64,000 nt of DNA, from contig NZ_FNTA01000004.1 in the NCBI RefSeq assembly GCF_900105055.1, forward strand, positions 4,247,501-4,311,500. Reading direction: 5' to 3'. Shown one piece after another: positions 34,575 through 41,779 of the stretch (positions within the stretch are counted from its first letter, which is position 1; every line of letters starts with the position of its first letter). A program made the position numbers and the translations under genes. Source of the DNA: Amycolatopsis lurida. GTDB taxonomy: Bacteria > Actinomycetota > Actinomycetes > Mycobacteriales > Pseudonocardiaceae. The notes under the pieces are model-generated. The model worked only from the letters and a program-made list of their open reading frames with translations. It was not told the DNA's origin and ran no database searches.

Positions 34575-34980
34575 TCTGGTCGACACCGGAGTCGTTGTCG
34601 CCATGGGGAACCGGCGCGACAACGACCATGAACGCTGCACCGAACTCCTGGCTTCGACGCTCGAACCACTGATCTTGCCGGAACCACTCCTAGTCGAGAT
34701 CGGCTACATGCTCGGCTCGCGTGCCGGTGCCGCAGCGGAAGCCGACTTCCTTCGCGATGTCGCCGATGGGCTTTATACCGTCGAGTCGATGATGCTCGCT
34801 GACATCGCGCGGGCCGCAGACCTGGTAGAGAAGTACGCGGATCTCCCGCTGGGTACCGCCGATGCGTGCGTCATCGCCGTCGCCGAACGGCTCGGCGTCA
34901 CGCGTGTGGCCACCCTTGATACGCGGCACTTCTCTGTCGTCAAGCCCAGGCACATTCCCGCGTTCACTTTGTTGCCCTGA
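34540..34980 (+). CDS. PIN-domain toxin (VapC-like RNase)
   Basis: A 146-residue PIN-domain protein from ATG 34540. It has the four acidic active-site positions: Asp in DLVDTGVVVA, Glu in LLVEIGYML, Asp in GTADACVIA and Asp in ATLDTRHF. VapC toxins cleave RNA, often tRNA; the target here is unknown. The preceding gene is the likely antitoxin. The stop lies only 10 bases left of the AICE left repeat, and the hairpin there may terminate this transcript. Confidence 0.85.
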   Translation: MSSAADRASRRDLVDTGVVVAMGNRRDNDHERCTELLASTLEPLILPEPLLVEIGYMLGSRAGAAAEADFLRDVADGLYTVESMMLADIARAADLVEKYADLPLGTADACVIAVAERLGVTRVATLDTRHFSVVKPRHIPAFTLLP

Positions 34981-34990
34981 AGGCCCGAGG

Positions 34991-35089
34991 CAAAGCGAAA
35001 GCCCCAGGTCCTAAGTGGACATCCACTGACCTGGGGCTTTCGCATCTGAGCGGATGACGGGAATCGAACCCGCGTATTCAGCTTGGGAA
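34991..35089. repeat. attL: left 99-bp direct repeat of the integrated element
   Basis: Matches 44851-44949 at 97 of 99 positions (differences at 35046-35047). It contains a hairpin terminator and, from 35049 to 35089, the 3' part of tRNA-Gly(CCC), ending inside the anticodon arm. The tRNA piece here is a non-functional remnant. Confidence 0.93.
34995..35043. terminator. Hairpin terminator within attL
   Basis: Arms GCGAAAGCCCCAGGTC (34995-35010) and GACCTGGGGCTTTCGC (35028-35043) with a 6-bp inner stem (AGTGGA with TCCACT). It serves as a bidirectional terminator: for the tRNA on the minus strand in the original site, and for the toxin gene on the plus strand. Confidence 0.85.
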
Positions 35090-35672
35090 CCAGGGTGATC
35101 ATGCTGGAAAGTGACCCTGACCTGCGAATGGCGCTTGCTCGGGGTGGCCGCGATTGACCGTGGTTGACCCCTCTGAATGGCCCGTTAATGGCCCAACGCG
35201 CCCCGCCCTGACCTGCGTCTTTGTTCCTGTTCGCTCCGCTTCCCTCGCCCCTGCCATCTCTAGCGCCGGGTCGGTCGTGTCAAGGCACGCTTTCCCGCCT
35301 TGATGCGGGCGGCACGGTGTTAGACGCTGAGCAGCGAGGGACACCTTGGTGACCACTGCTGCGCGGTCAGGTGGGCCGGGTGATCTGGCGTTGTGCTCCG
35401 TGGTCCCCGGTGGTGGCGGCGCGCTGTGCGGTGCTGCCTCGTCGGCGGGCTCGCCCGGCGGCGCCTGCCGGAGCGGAGCGGGAGGCCGGCGTCCGCCATG
35501 GGGCGAAGCCCGCCGTACGGGCGGTGACGTGCGCGCCGCCGGTGGCGGCGCCTTGATCCCATAGAGCCAAGTTCGGCAGATATATTGGAGGTGCATTTGA
35601 ACGTGTAACTTGCTGTGCGGAATTAGTTTCTTTCGGGGTGACAACTGCAGATTGGGACACTATTGTCAGAGC
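35090..35672. other. AICE left-end region without a supportable gene
   Basis: About 580 bases. 35200-35560 is very GC-rich with many short inverted repeats (for example GGCGCC and GCCGCC blocks near 35538-35556) that open frames on both strands; none has a good ribosome site or recognisable protein. It holds the 20-bp repeat at 35176-35195. It could contain the cis-acting transfer locus. Composition changes abruptly to AT-rich from about 35570. Confidence 0.5.
35176..35195 (+). repeat. 20-bp subterminal direct repeat, left copy
   Basis: The 20-mer AATGGCCCGTTAATGGCCCA, itself two AATGGCCC units separated by GTT. An identical copy occurs at 44813-44832 in the same orientation. Both lie inside the element and would flank attP in the circle, so they are candidate arm-type integrase or excisionase sites. 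Confidence 0.75.
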
Positions 35673-36557
35673 ATGTTGCGAATCGCTCAGCAGGCTGCCG
35701 AGCCTGGATGGTGGCAAGTAGTTCCAGCTGTGATTCAATCGGCCTTTTGGGTGATCGTTGGCACGGTTACGGTTTTAACGTATCGGCACGCCAGAAAGAC
35801 TGTTCTTCAGCCTTTGCGAACGGAATTTTTCAAGCGCCAGATCGACGAACTTGCAGATCTGTTAAAGTACTTCGTGGGATTGGATGAAACGTCTCTTCGC
35901 AAGGTTTCTGGACATGATAAATTCTTTGAAGCAAATGTAGTAAAAATGTATGACGTCTACGCGATGGCAAATCTTTCGGTGCGCCCAAAAGATTTAGAGG
36001 CGAGGCCGTATGGGCGCAAGTTTTGCCCGCTCAGCGTGTTTATGATGCGCAAGGACGAAGAGCCCCTGATTACTTCTGACATCGAGCCAGTGCTAAAGGT
36101 TGACGAGGATGTCACTCATCGAGATCAATACGAGAGGCATAGATTGGCATGGGAAGCGGGATATAAGCACCGCGAGATCCACATCCCGAAACTTTTCGCA
36201 GAGTTTGAAGGCAGAATGAATTCTTTTATTCAGAACCCTTATATGCCAAGGAAATGCGTTGTAGAAATTGAGAAGCTGCTCAAGGTTGTGGAGGAGAACT
36301 TTTTTGCGCTACCGACGATTATCGAACAAGGTGCAGAGAGGATGTCAGAACACTACCCTACGCTAGATGACATCGTCCACGCCGATACTGGCTGGTTGTA
36401 TAATTTGTGGAACGACAAGCTGGCGCCTCTGGATCTGCGCGCTAAGGCGATCATTGATTCCGCACGTGAACACTTGGCATCGGACGACTTTATTGGATTG
36501 GGGCGAGGTCAGCGTGAAAGTTCATGGAAGATTATCGGCAGGCGTAAAGCGGTCTAA
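35673..36557 (+). CDS. Membrane-anchored orphan protein, AICE cargo
   Basis: About 294 residues with one N-terminal transmembrane segment (PAVIQSAFWVIVGTVTVLTY) followed by a positively charged stop (RHARK) and a largely helical cytoplasmic domain of about 250 residues. Not recognised. The gene is strikingly AT-rich (a sample line is about 45% GC) compared with the rest of the window, so it came from a different source. It sits alone at the left end, the usual cargo position of these elements. A single-membrane anchor with a large cytosolic domain would suit a defence or surface-exclusion role, but nothing in the sequence proves this. Confidence 0.7.
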   Translation: MLRIAQQAAEPGWWQVVPAVIQSAFWVIVGTVTVLTYRHARKTVLQPLRTEFFKRQIDELADLLKYFVGLDETSLRKVSGHDKFFEANVVKMYDVYAMANLSVRPKDLEARPYGRKFCPLSVFMMRKDEEPLITSDIEPVLKVDEDVTHRDQYERHRLAWEAGYKHREIHIPKLFAEFEGRMNSFIQNPYMPRKCVVEIEKLLKVVEENFFALPTIIEQGAERMSEHYPTLDDIVHADTGWLYNLWNDKLAPLDLRAKAIIDSAREHLASDDFIGLGRGQRESSWKIIGRRKAV

Positions 36558-36649
36558 TTTATCGTGGACGCAGCTGCGGCAAAGGATGCGATCGCGCTCA
36601 TCCTTACTGTTGCGCTGCCCTGATTGGAAGGGAGCTTCACAAGTTTCCA

Positions 36650-37312
36650 TCAAAGAAGTCGTTGCGTAAAACCTGATTGGACTAAGTTCTCATAAGCCTT
36701 CGTGACGTCTATCGGGATCGCCTGATGTATGGCGAAGCCGCGTTCGGCGTAGACAGTGATGCGCTGGGTGTCGCCGACCAGCATGTTGATGACGCGGTCC
36801 ACGTCGCCAATGCTCTCGATGTACTCGTCTAACGGCAGGGGCCGTGAAGCGCAGATGACGTCGACCTCGGGCCAGAGCTTCTTGCAGGTCGTAAACGCGC
36901 GTCGTTGCTGGTAGGGCCGCGATATGAGGATTGCTGACCGGACCTCGATGCCGCGAGACTCCAGCAGGGCGCGAGTGAGCGTGATGTTGTCCCCGGTGTT
37001 CCGCGCCTCGGGCTCGATCAGGATGGCGTCATCGGGTACGCCCAGCTCAAGCGCATGTTCGCGGTAGTGGATGGCCTCGCCGCGCGGAAACCGTTCGATA
37101 GTCGTCGGCGCGTTGGCTCCGCTGAAGACGATGAGCGGGAACATCCCGGCGTGGAACAGTTCCGCGGTGAAAGTCGCGACTCCGAGATCATGGCTGCCAA
37201 GTCCGATCCCGACGTCGGCAGGCCGGAGTTCATGGTGCATGTCGTGGTAGTCCCAGAGCGTCTGGACGTCGGCGCGGAGGTCGTCCGGCAGGGTGGTCGA
37301 GCGCTCGGGCAT
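36650..37312 (-). CDS. YdcF-family (DUF218) protein
   Basis: A 220-residue Rossmann-like protein with the DUF218/YdcF pattern: VGIGLGSHDLGVATFTAELF, VFSGANAPTTIERFPRGEA, then EPEARNTGDNITLTRALLES. No membrane segment, unlike many chromosomal family members. Function unknown. It is the second gene of a minus-strand pair with the GntR-type regulator (13-bp gap) and has GGAGACCCC right before its ATG. Confidence 0.85.
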   Translation of the reverse strand: MPERSTTLPDDLRADVQTLWDYHDMHHELRPADVGIGLGSHDLGVATFTAELFHAGMFPLIVFSGANAPTTIERFPRGEAIHYREHALELGVPDDAILIEPEARNTGDNITLTRALLESRGIEVRSAILISRPYQQRRAFTTCKKLWPEVDVICASRPLPLDEYIESIGDVDRVINMLVGDTQRITVYAERGFAIHQAIPIDVTKAYENLVQSGFTQRLL

Positions 37313-37325
37313 GGGGTCTCCGGGG

Positions 37326-38093
37326 TCAGTCGGGGATCTTGAAAGTGTAGGTCCAGGAGAAGCGGCTTGCGGCGTGTACGCCTCGTGCGAATTCGACCAC
37401 GCGGCCGTCTTCGGTGTACGTGCGGCGTTGCAGGACCATGACGGGTTCGCCTGCGGGGAGTTCGAGCTGTTCGGCCTCGTCGGGCGTCGGCATCCGCGCG
37501 TAGAAAGTCTCGGTCATGGTGTCCGGCTCAAGGCCTTGCAGGGTGAGGACCAGGAACCCGCCACCCCGTCCGGCCGGGCCGGGTGTCGGGTCGACGATGG
37601 GGGTGCCTTCGACGTCGGCGGGCCGGTAGTAACTGGCAAGTACGTGGGTGGGCTGGCCGGAGTCCTTGACCAGTCGTGCCCGCTCGTAGACCGGTGATCC
37701 GACGATGACCCCGAGGGCGTCGGCGACTTCTCGGTCAGCTTCGATCTTGGCGACGGTCTGCGTCTGGTCGGTCGGCTTCCAGTCTCGGCCGGAAGCTTCG
37801 CGGTCCGCGACGAAGGCGACGGTATCGCCGTACTTCCACTTGCTTTTCGCATACCGGTCCTTGCCCAGGCGCTTCATGGGCGGGCGAGCACGGATGACTG
37901 TCCCGCGTCGTCTGATCGGGGTGACCAGTCCTTCTGCTTCGAGGACGCCGACGGCTTTGCGGACGGTGTTGACGTTGACGTCGTACTCGTTGGCCAGCTC
38001 GTCTTGCTTGGGCAGCGTGGTGTCCGGGGCGTAGTCGCCCCGCTGGATCGCGTCTCGCAGGATCGCGGCCAGCTCTCGGTATCCGGTGCCCAC
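37326..38093 (-). CDS. GntR/HutC-family transcriptional repressor (KorSA-like)
   Basis: A 255-residue protein with an N-terminal GntR winged helix (YRELAAILRDAIQRGDYAPD, then LANEYDVNVNTVRKAVGVLE) and a C-terminal UTRA ligand domain. In pSAM2 the analogous KorSA represses pra and so keeps the element integrated. Here the gene faces the Pra-like operon, and paired 15-bp repeats lie between. GTG start behind GGAGG. Confidence 0.88.
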   Translation of the reverse strand: MGTGYRELAAILRDAIQRGDYAPDTTLPKQDELANEYDVNVNTVRKAVGVLEAEGLVTPIRRRGTVIRARPPMKRLGKDRYAKSKWKYGDTVAFVADREASGRDWKPTDQTQTVAKIEADREVADALGVIVGSPVYERARLVKDSGQPTHVLASYYRPADVEGTPIVDPTPGPAGRGGGFLVLTLQGLEPDTMTETFYARMPTPDEAEQLELPAGEPVMVLQRRTYTEDGRVVEFARGVHAASRFSWTYTFKIPD

Positions 38094-38158
38094 CTGGTCC
38101 TCCTTCGTCGGTCGATAACGCTAGCGGTATCGCCCCATCATGGTCTACGGAGCCCGAT

Positions 38159-38212
38159 AGAGATAGTTCTATTGACAACGCACGCGACGAAGCGCTTAAT
38201 AGAACTACCTCT
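38159..38212 (+). promoter_or_regulatory. Operator-flanked promoter of the AICE transfer operon
   Basis: Inverted 15-bp repeats AGAGATAGTTCTATT (38159-38173) and AATAGAACTACCTCT (38198-38212) match at 14 of 15 positions. Between and overlapping them is a sigma70-like promoter: TTGACA (38172-38177), an 18-base spacer, then TTAATA (38196-38201). A repressor bound to both repeats would cover both promoter boxes. The GntR-type protein is the likely binder. Confidence 0.75.
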
Positions 38213-38262
38213 AACAAGGTGTAAGCCCGCTAGGGCTCCAGAGACGACAGGAGACAGACGAC

Positions 38263-38724
38263 ATGGCGATCGCCAAGGGACACCGTTTCGAGATCGACTT
38301 TGATGCTGCGTTCCCGCTGGGGCTGGTGATGGTCGGTGAAGTCGCGCCGGACAACGAGTACCAGTCGCGGGAAGACCGGTCCGCTGGCCGACCTGTTCGT
38401 CAGCGGGTGGACGAAGTGACGGGCAAGCGCCAGTGGAAGGTCACGGTCACCGATCCGAGCGAGACCAACTCCAAGCGTGCGTCTTACGACGTCACGTTCC
38501 TGGCAGATGTGCAGCCGGTGCCGACGACGTCGGAGGTGCTGCCGGGTATGCGACCGATCGAGCTGGAGGGGCTGACGGCTGAGCCGAAGGTGGCTGGTCA
38601 GGGCGAGTTCAAATACCAGTCCTATCTGTTCCGCGCGACTGGCTTCAAGGCCGTTGCATCGGGTGGCGCGTCGAAGTCTGGCCGAGCCTCCAACGCTGCC
38701 GAGTCCACGCCCAAGGCAGCGTGA
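38263..38724 (+). CDS. Pra-like replication/integration/excision activator
   Basis: A 153-residue protein starting MAIAKGHRFEIDFDAAFPLG and ending in a Ser/Ala/Lys-rich tail. It resembles the small proteins annotated as plasmid replication, integration and excision activators in AICEs. It is the first gene downstream of the repressed promoter, as pra is in pSAM2. The family link is from memory of the pattern, not a search. Stop and next start overlap (TGATG). Confidence 0.6.
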   Translation: MAIAKGHRFEIDFDAAFPLGLVMVGEVAPDNEYQSREDRSAGRPVRQRVDEVTGKRQWKVTVTDPSETNSKRASYDVTFLADVQPVPTTSEVLPGMRPIELEGLTAEPKVAGQGEFKYQSYLFRATGFKAVASGGASKSGRASNAAESTPKAA

Positions 38725-39254
38725 TGACGGGCCGGGTGCCTGGCAGTCAGGGCGTCGCCGTGGTTCCACCGCACCTGGTCCAGGCCTGGGAGGCGGCATA
38801 CCGCCACTACAGCTTGATGACACAGCGGACCGCACACGGTGGGGACGCGCTGGCGGCGCATGACATGGCCGTCGCTTCCTTGGCGGTGGCCTCGGCGTGG
38901 CGGGAGTTAGCGACGCAGGGCCAGTTGCCGTGGTGGGTGCTGGCTGCGGTGACGGCGGCGGCTGAGGGGTTCGAGGAGAACGCGCGGTCGTGGGAGATCC
39001 GTGCTTACAGCGAGGAGGGGCAAGGTCGTGGCGTTCAACGCGATGTGGAAGCCGGGGTCGCAGGCGGTCGCGGGGATGCAGGGCAATGGTTCGGCGAACC
39101 CGGCGCTGGTGATCTATCTAGATCCGGACAGCCTGGCGATCCTGCCGCCGTCCGACCCGGCCGCGTGGCCGGAGTTCATCCGGCTCCTTCGCCAAATCCG
39201 CGACAGCGCGGACGAACTGGCCGTCTTCCTCGACAAGCACAAGGCGGTGCGTGA
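38724..39254 (+). CDS. AICE hypothetical protein with doubtful C-terminal part
   Basis: An open frame of 176 codons. The first ~100 residues look like a real helical protein (VPPHLVQAWEAAYRHYSLMT, MAVASLAVASAWRELATQG). From the codons near 39028 the frame overlaps the next gene by 227 bases and its sequence becomes a Gly/Arg/Pro-rich shadow. Either the two genes really overlap this far or a frameshift joined them. Not recognised. Confidence 0.55.
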   Translation: MTGRVPGSQGVAVVPPHLVQAWEAAYRHYSLMTQRTAHGGDALAAHDMAVASLAVASAWRELATQGQLPWWVLAAVTAAAEGFEENARSWEIRAYSEEGQGRGVQRDVEAGVAGGRGDAGQWFGEPGAGDLSRSGQPGDPAAVRPGRVAGVHPAPSPNPRQRGRTGRLPRQAQGGA

Positions 39255-39276
39255 TGACGACGCCCGGCCGGAATGA
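39028..39276 (+). CDS. Small AICE protein, unknown
   Basis: An 82-residue protein from GTG 39028, preceded by GAGGAGGGG. It has a central hydrophobic strand region (NPALVIYLDPDSLAILPP) and a helical, charged C-terminus (FIRLLRQIRDSADELAVFL). Not recognised; conserved position between the Pra-like and transfer genes. It overlaps both neighbours. Confidence 0.65.
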   Translation: MAFNAMWKPGSQAVAGMQGNGSANPALVIYLDPDSLAILPPSDPAAWPEFIRLLRQIRDSADELAVFLDKHKAVRDDDARPE

Positions 39277-39508
39277 GCCACAGACATTGGCGGACGCGCA
39301 CCTGGTCGCCTCGGCTCATCGTCCGAAGCCGGGGTCGAATCTGACGACCTGGCTGAAGTTCCATCAGGCCAACGCCCGCATGTACCGGGCCGTGTCCGAT
39401 GTGGACCGAGGTCACCACCACGAACTCCGTTACTGGGTGGGCTATGAGGAGCGGAAAGCGGAGGAGGTGGCCGCGCAGATTCAGAAGAACAAGTCGGAAG
39501 CTAGCTGA
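39254..39508 (+). CDS. Small AICE protein, unknown
   Basis: An 84-residue charged protein (TWLKFHQANARMYRAVSDVD, then HELRYWVGYEERKAEEVAAQ) with a probable helical hairpin. ATG at 39254 overlaps the previous gene by 23 bases. Not recognised. It may be regulatory or a DNA-binding accessory protein. Confidence 0.6.
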   Translation: MTTPGRNEPQTLADAHLVASAHRPKPGSNLTTWLKFHQANARMYRAVSDVDRGHHHELRYWVGYEERKAEEVAAQIQKNKSEAS

Positions 39509-39523
39509 AATCTGAATAGCTGT

Positions 39524-39635
39524 CGGGAAAACGTGCGTGGGGACGTGCGGCATACAAACACGTCTCCATGCGCTTCCCGTGTCTCGTAAGGCGCAGAACC
39601 GGTACCTGGCCTAGGAAACCTCGCCGGTCCTGCGC
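39524..39635. promoter_or_regulatory. Two stem-loops upstream of the zinc-ribbon/transfer genes
   Basis: First, a long imperfect stem from CGGGAAAACGTGCG (39524) to CGCTTCCCG (39579) with inner GGACGTG and CACGTCTCC arms. Second, arms GCGCAGAACCGG (39591-39602) and CCGGTCCTGCGC (39624-39635), differing at one position. These lie in the only sizeable gap of the operon and could be an attenuator, a replication origin or a transfer site. Confidence 0.5.
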
Positions 39636-39660
39636 TGTCCACAACCTCTGGAAGTGAACA

Positions 39661-39822
39661 ATGACAACGCTAAACGATGGCAACAAGCGGCCGCTAGACG
39701 GGGTCACCCGAACGCGCTGCACAGTCTGTAAGCGGTTCGCGAAGCTGCTGCCCGGTGAGACGGAATGTGCTCCCTGCCGGGGAATGCTGCCGCTGGATCT
39801 GACCGGCGGTGGTCGCCGATGA
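39661..39822 (+). CDS. 53-residue zinc-ribbon protein
   Basis: A short frame starting ATGACAACGC after a GGAAG-type ribosome site and ending in a 4-base ATGA overlap with the transfer ATPase gene. The protein has two CxxC knuckles (RCTVCKRF and ECAPCRG) separated by about 15 residues, the pattern of a small zinc ribbon. Its tight coupling to the transfer gene suggests a role in DNA binding or transfer. Too small for usual gene calling, but the overlap and cysteine pattern support it. Confidence 0.7.
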   Translation: MTTLNDGNKRPLDGVTRTRCTVCKRFAKLLPGETECAPCRGMLPLDLTGGGRR

Positions 39823-41396
39823 ACGCGAACGGGATCGGTGTTCTTCTCGTCGGTGGCGGGGTGCTGGGTGTGGTGGTGTGGCTGCTGCACAAGCTCGGCC
39901 GCGCGTTGGCCACGATCGCGGAAGTTCTGGCTGCGGCTGCGGTAGTGTTCATTGCTCTGTGGTCGGCGGTGAAGTTGTTGGTGTGGTTGGGAAAGCAGGT
40001 ATTTGCGCACTGGCGGACCAGTCTCGGCGTGGTCGCTGTGGCGGTCTGGTGGCAGTGGCTCGGCTGGCTCTCGCTGGCCGTCACCGTGGGTTCGGTCGCG
40101 GTGGTCCTGACGGTGTGGCGGCTGGTCGACGTGGTGTCGTTCGACAGGTGCTGTGGCCGGTTCATGCGGGCGTGGTGGCTGCGCTGGTTCACCTACGCCC
40201 GGAAACTGCCGGGCTGGTTGCACGCCTGCGGCCTGTCGATCTCTGACGGCACCGTGCCCGTGGAAGTGACAGTCAACCTGGTCGGCCGTCGTCGGAAGGC
40301 GGTCTCGCGTACTGCGGGCGGTGGCGCTGCGGTGCAGGTGCCGAAGGTGCTGGGTGTGAAGTCGGGGCCGTCGTGGGATGAGGTCCGTGTCCGGCTCGTG
40401 CCTGGGCAGAAGCCGGAGGACTTCGACGACGCCGCCCGTGCGCTGGCCGTGGCTCGCAAGGTCACGCGGTGCCAGGTGCGGGAGCTGGAACCCAACGTCG
40501 TCTCGCTCGACTTTCAGCGCCGCGACCTTCTTGAAGCTTCGGTGGATTGTGCGGAGCTGCCTGAGCTGACGGCTGTCGACGGCGTGGATCTGCGGCGGGT
40601 GTTCGCCGGGCGCACCGAGTACGGGACGGACTGGCGGCTGCCGCTGACTGGTCCGGGCGCGCACATGCTCGTCGCCGGGGCTACAGGGGCCGGGAAGAAC
40701 TCCGTCATGTGGTCTCCGCTGGTGTCGGCTGCCTCGGCGATCCGGGCCGGGACGGTGCGTGTCTCGGGGATCGACCCGAAGGGGATGGAACTCGCGTACG
40801 GGCGTGGGATCTTCGCCCGTTACGGGGTTGCGGGTAAGGAAGCGATCGCGGTCCTGGATGACTTGCTCGGCGGTCTTGAGTCCCGTAAGCGCGAGTTCGC
40901 CGGGCTCACCCGTGCGGTTCCGATTTCCACGGAGAACCCGTTGGAGGTGCTGGAGTTCGACGAGATCGGAGCGCTGACCAAGTACACCGACCGCAAGACC
41001 CGCGAAGCCATCGTCGAACGGGTCGCCATCCTGACCACCCAAGGCCGGGCGCTCGGCTACACGGTGCGCGGGTATGTGCAGGAGCCGACGAAGGACACCG
41101 TTCCCGTGCGGGAGCTGTTCCCCCGCCGGGTCTGTCTGCGGGTCACGTCGAAGACGCACGTCGGGATGGTCCTCGGTGACGGCGCGTACGAGCGGGGCGC
41201 GTGGGCGAATCGGATCGAGGAGTCGGCTGCTGGTGTCGGCTACATCTGGGGCGAGGGCATACGAGAACCGCTGCGGGTGCGTGCTGGCTGGGTGCCGGAC
41301 GAGACGGTCAAGGCGCTGGAGACCTACGTGACCAACGGCGGCGCCCACGTAATCGACCTTCCCGTTCGCCGTGGTGGAGAGGAGGTGGCGGCGTGA
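39819..41396 (+). CDS. FtsK/SpoIIIE-like conjugal transfer ATPase (TraB/TraSA type)
   Basis: A 525-residue membrane-anchored DNA translocase. Two or three N-terminal transmembrane segments lie within the first ~110 residues; the FtsK-type motor domain follows from about residue 230. The Walker A loop GATGAGKNS (about residue 287-296) has Asn where Ser, Thr or Gly is usual; Walker B is VLEFDEIGAL. In AICEs this single hexameric pump transfers double-stranded DNA. Start ATG 39819 is fixed by the overlap with the zinc-ribbon gene. Confidence 0.9.
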   Translation: MNANGIGVLLVGGGVLGVVVWLLHKLGRALATIAEVLAAAAVVFIALWSAVKLLVWLGKQVFAHWRTSLGVVAVAVWWQWLGWLSLAVTVGSVAVVLTVWRLVDVVSFDRCCGRFMRAWWLRWFTYARKLPGWLHACGLSISDGTVPVEVTVNLVGRRRKAVSRTAGGGAAVQVPKVLGVKSGPSWDEVRVRLVPGQKPEDFDDAARALAVARKVTRCQVRELEPNVVSLDFQRRDLLEASVDCAELPELTAVDGVDLRRVFAGRTEYGTDWRLPLTGPGAHMLVAGATGAGKNSVMWSPLVSAASAIRAGTVRVSGIDPKGMELAYGRGIFARYGVAGKEAIAVLDDLLGGLESRKREFAGLTRAVPISTENPLEVLEFDEIGALTKYTDRKTREAIVERVAILTTQGRALGYTVRGYVQEPTKDTVPVRELFPRRVCLRVTSKTHVGMVLGDGAYERGAWANRIEESAAGVGYIWGEGIREPLRVRAGWVPDETVKALETYVTNGGAHVIDLPVRRGGEEVAA

Positions 41397-41779
41397 ACCG
41401 CGTTCTGGTTTTCCTCGATGCGATCCGCGACCACCTCGACTCCTACGCCTTTCCGCCAGTTGCGTCCGTGCGGGTTGGTACTGGCTCGGATCCGGTGTCT
41501 GTCCAGCTCGATACCGACCGTCTGACGGACGTGGCGCGGAGCTTGGTCGTCTGGGCGGATTCGCTGGAGAACGTGACTGCCTCGATCTGGCGGGTGCCTC
41601 ACGGCGGCAGCGTGCATCTGGAAGTGCAGGGTCGGACTCCCTGTGGCATCCCGGTCGTGGTCTACGGCGGAGTCCGGTTCGACGAAGTGACTTTCCCGGA
41701 CCTGCCTGCGGGGATTCGGCAGGAGATGCCGGTGTTCGTGCTGCGGCAGTGGAACAGCGCCGGGGAGGTGGCAGCGTGA
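41393..41779 (+). CDS. Small AICE protein between transfer and replication genes
   Basis: A 128-residue alpha/beta protein (FLDAIRDHLDSYAFPPVASV, WADSLENVTASIWRV, VYGGVRFDEVTFPDL). GTG start and stop both overlap neighbours by 4 bases (GTGA), so it is tightly coupled to the transfer and replication genes. Not recognised. Confidence 0.75.
   Translation: MNRVLVFLDAIRDHLDSYAFPPVASVRVGTGSDPVSVQLDTDRLTDVARSLVVWADSLENVTASIWRVPHGGSVHLEVQGRTPCGIPVVVYGGVRFDEVTFPDLPAGIRQEMPVFVLRQWNSAGEVAA

Noticed and set aside
34991..35089. Possible second functional tRNA gene
   Set aside because: Only the 3' part from the anticodon loop is present; the 5' half is missing.
35099..35644. Pro/Ala-rich frames on both strands at the AICE left end
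   Set aside because: Low complexity, no ribosome site, no domain; it is GC-rich DNA with inverted repeats rather than a gene.
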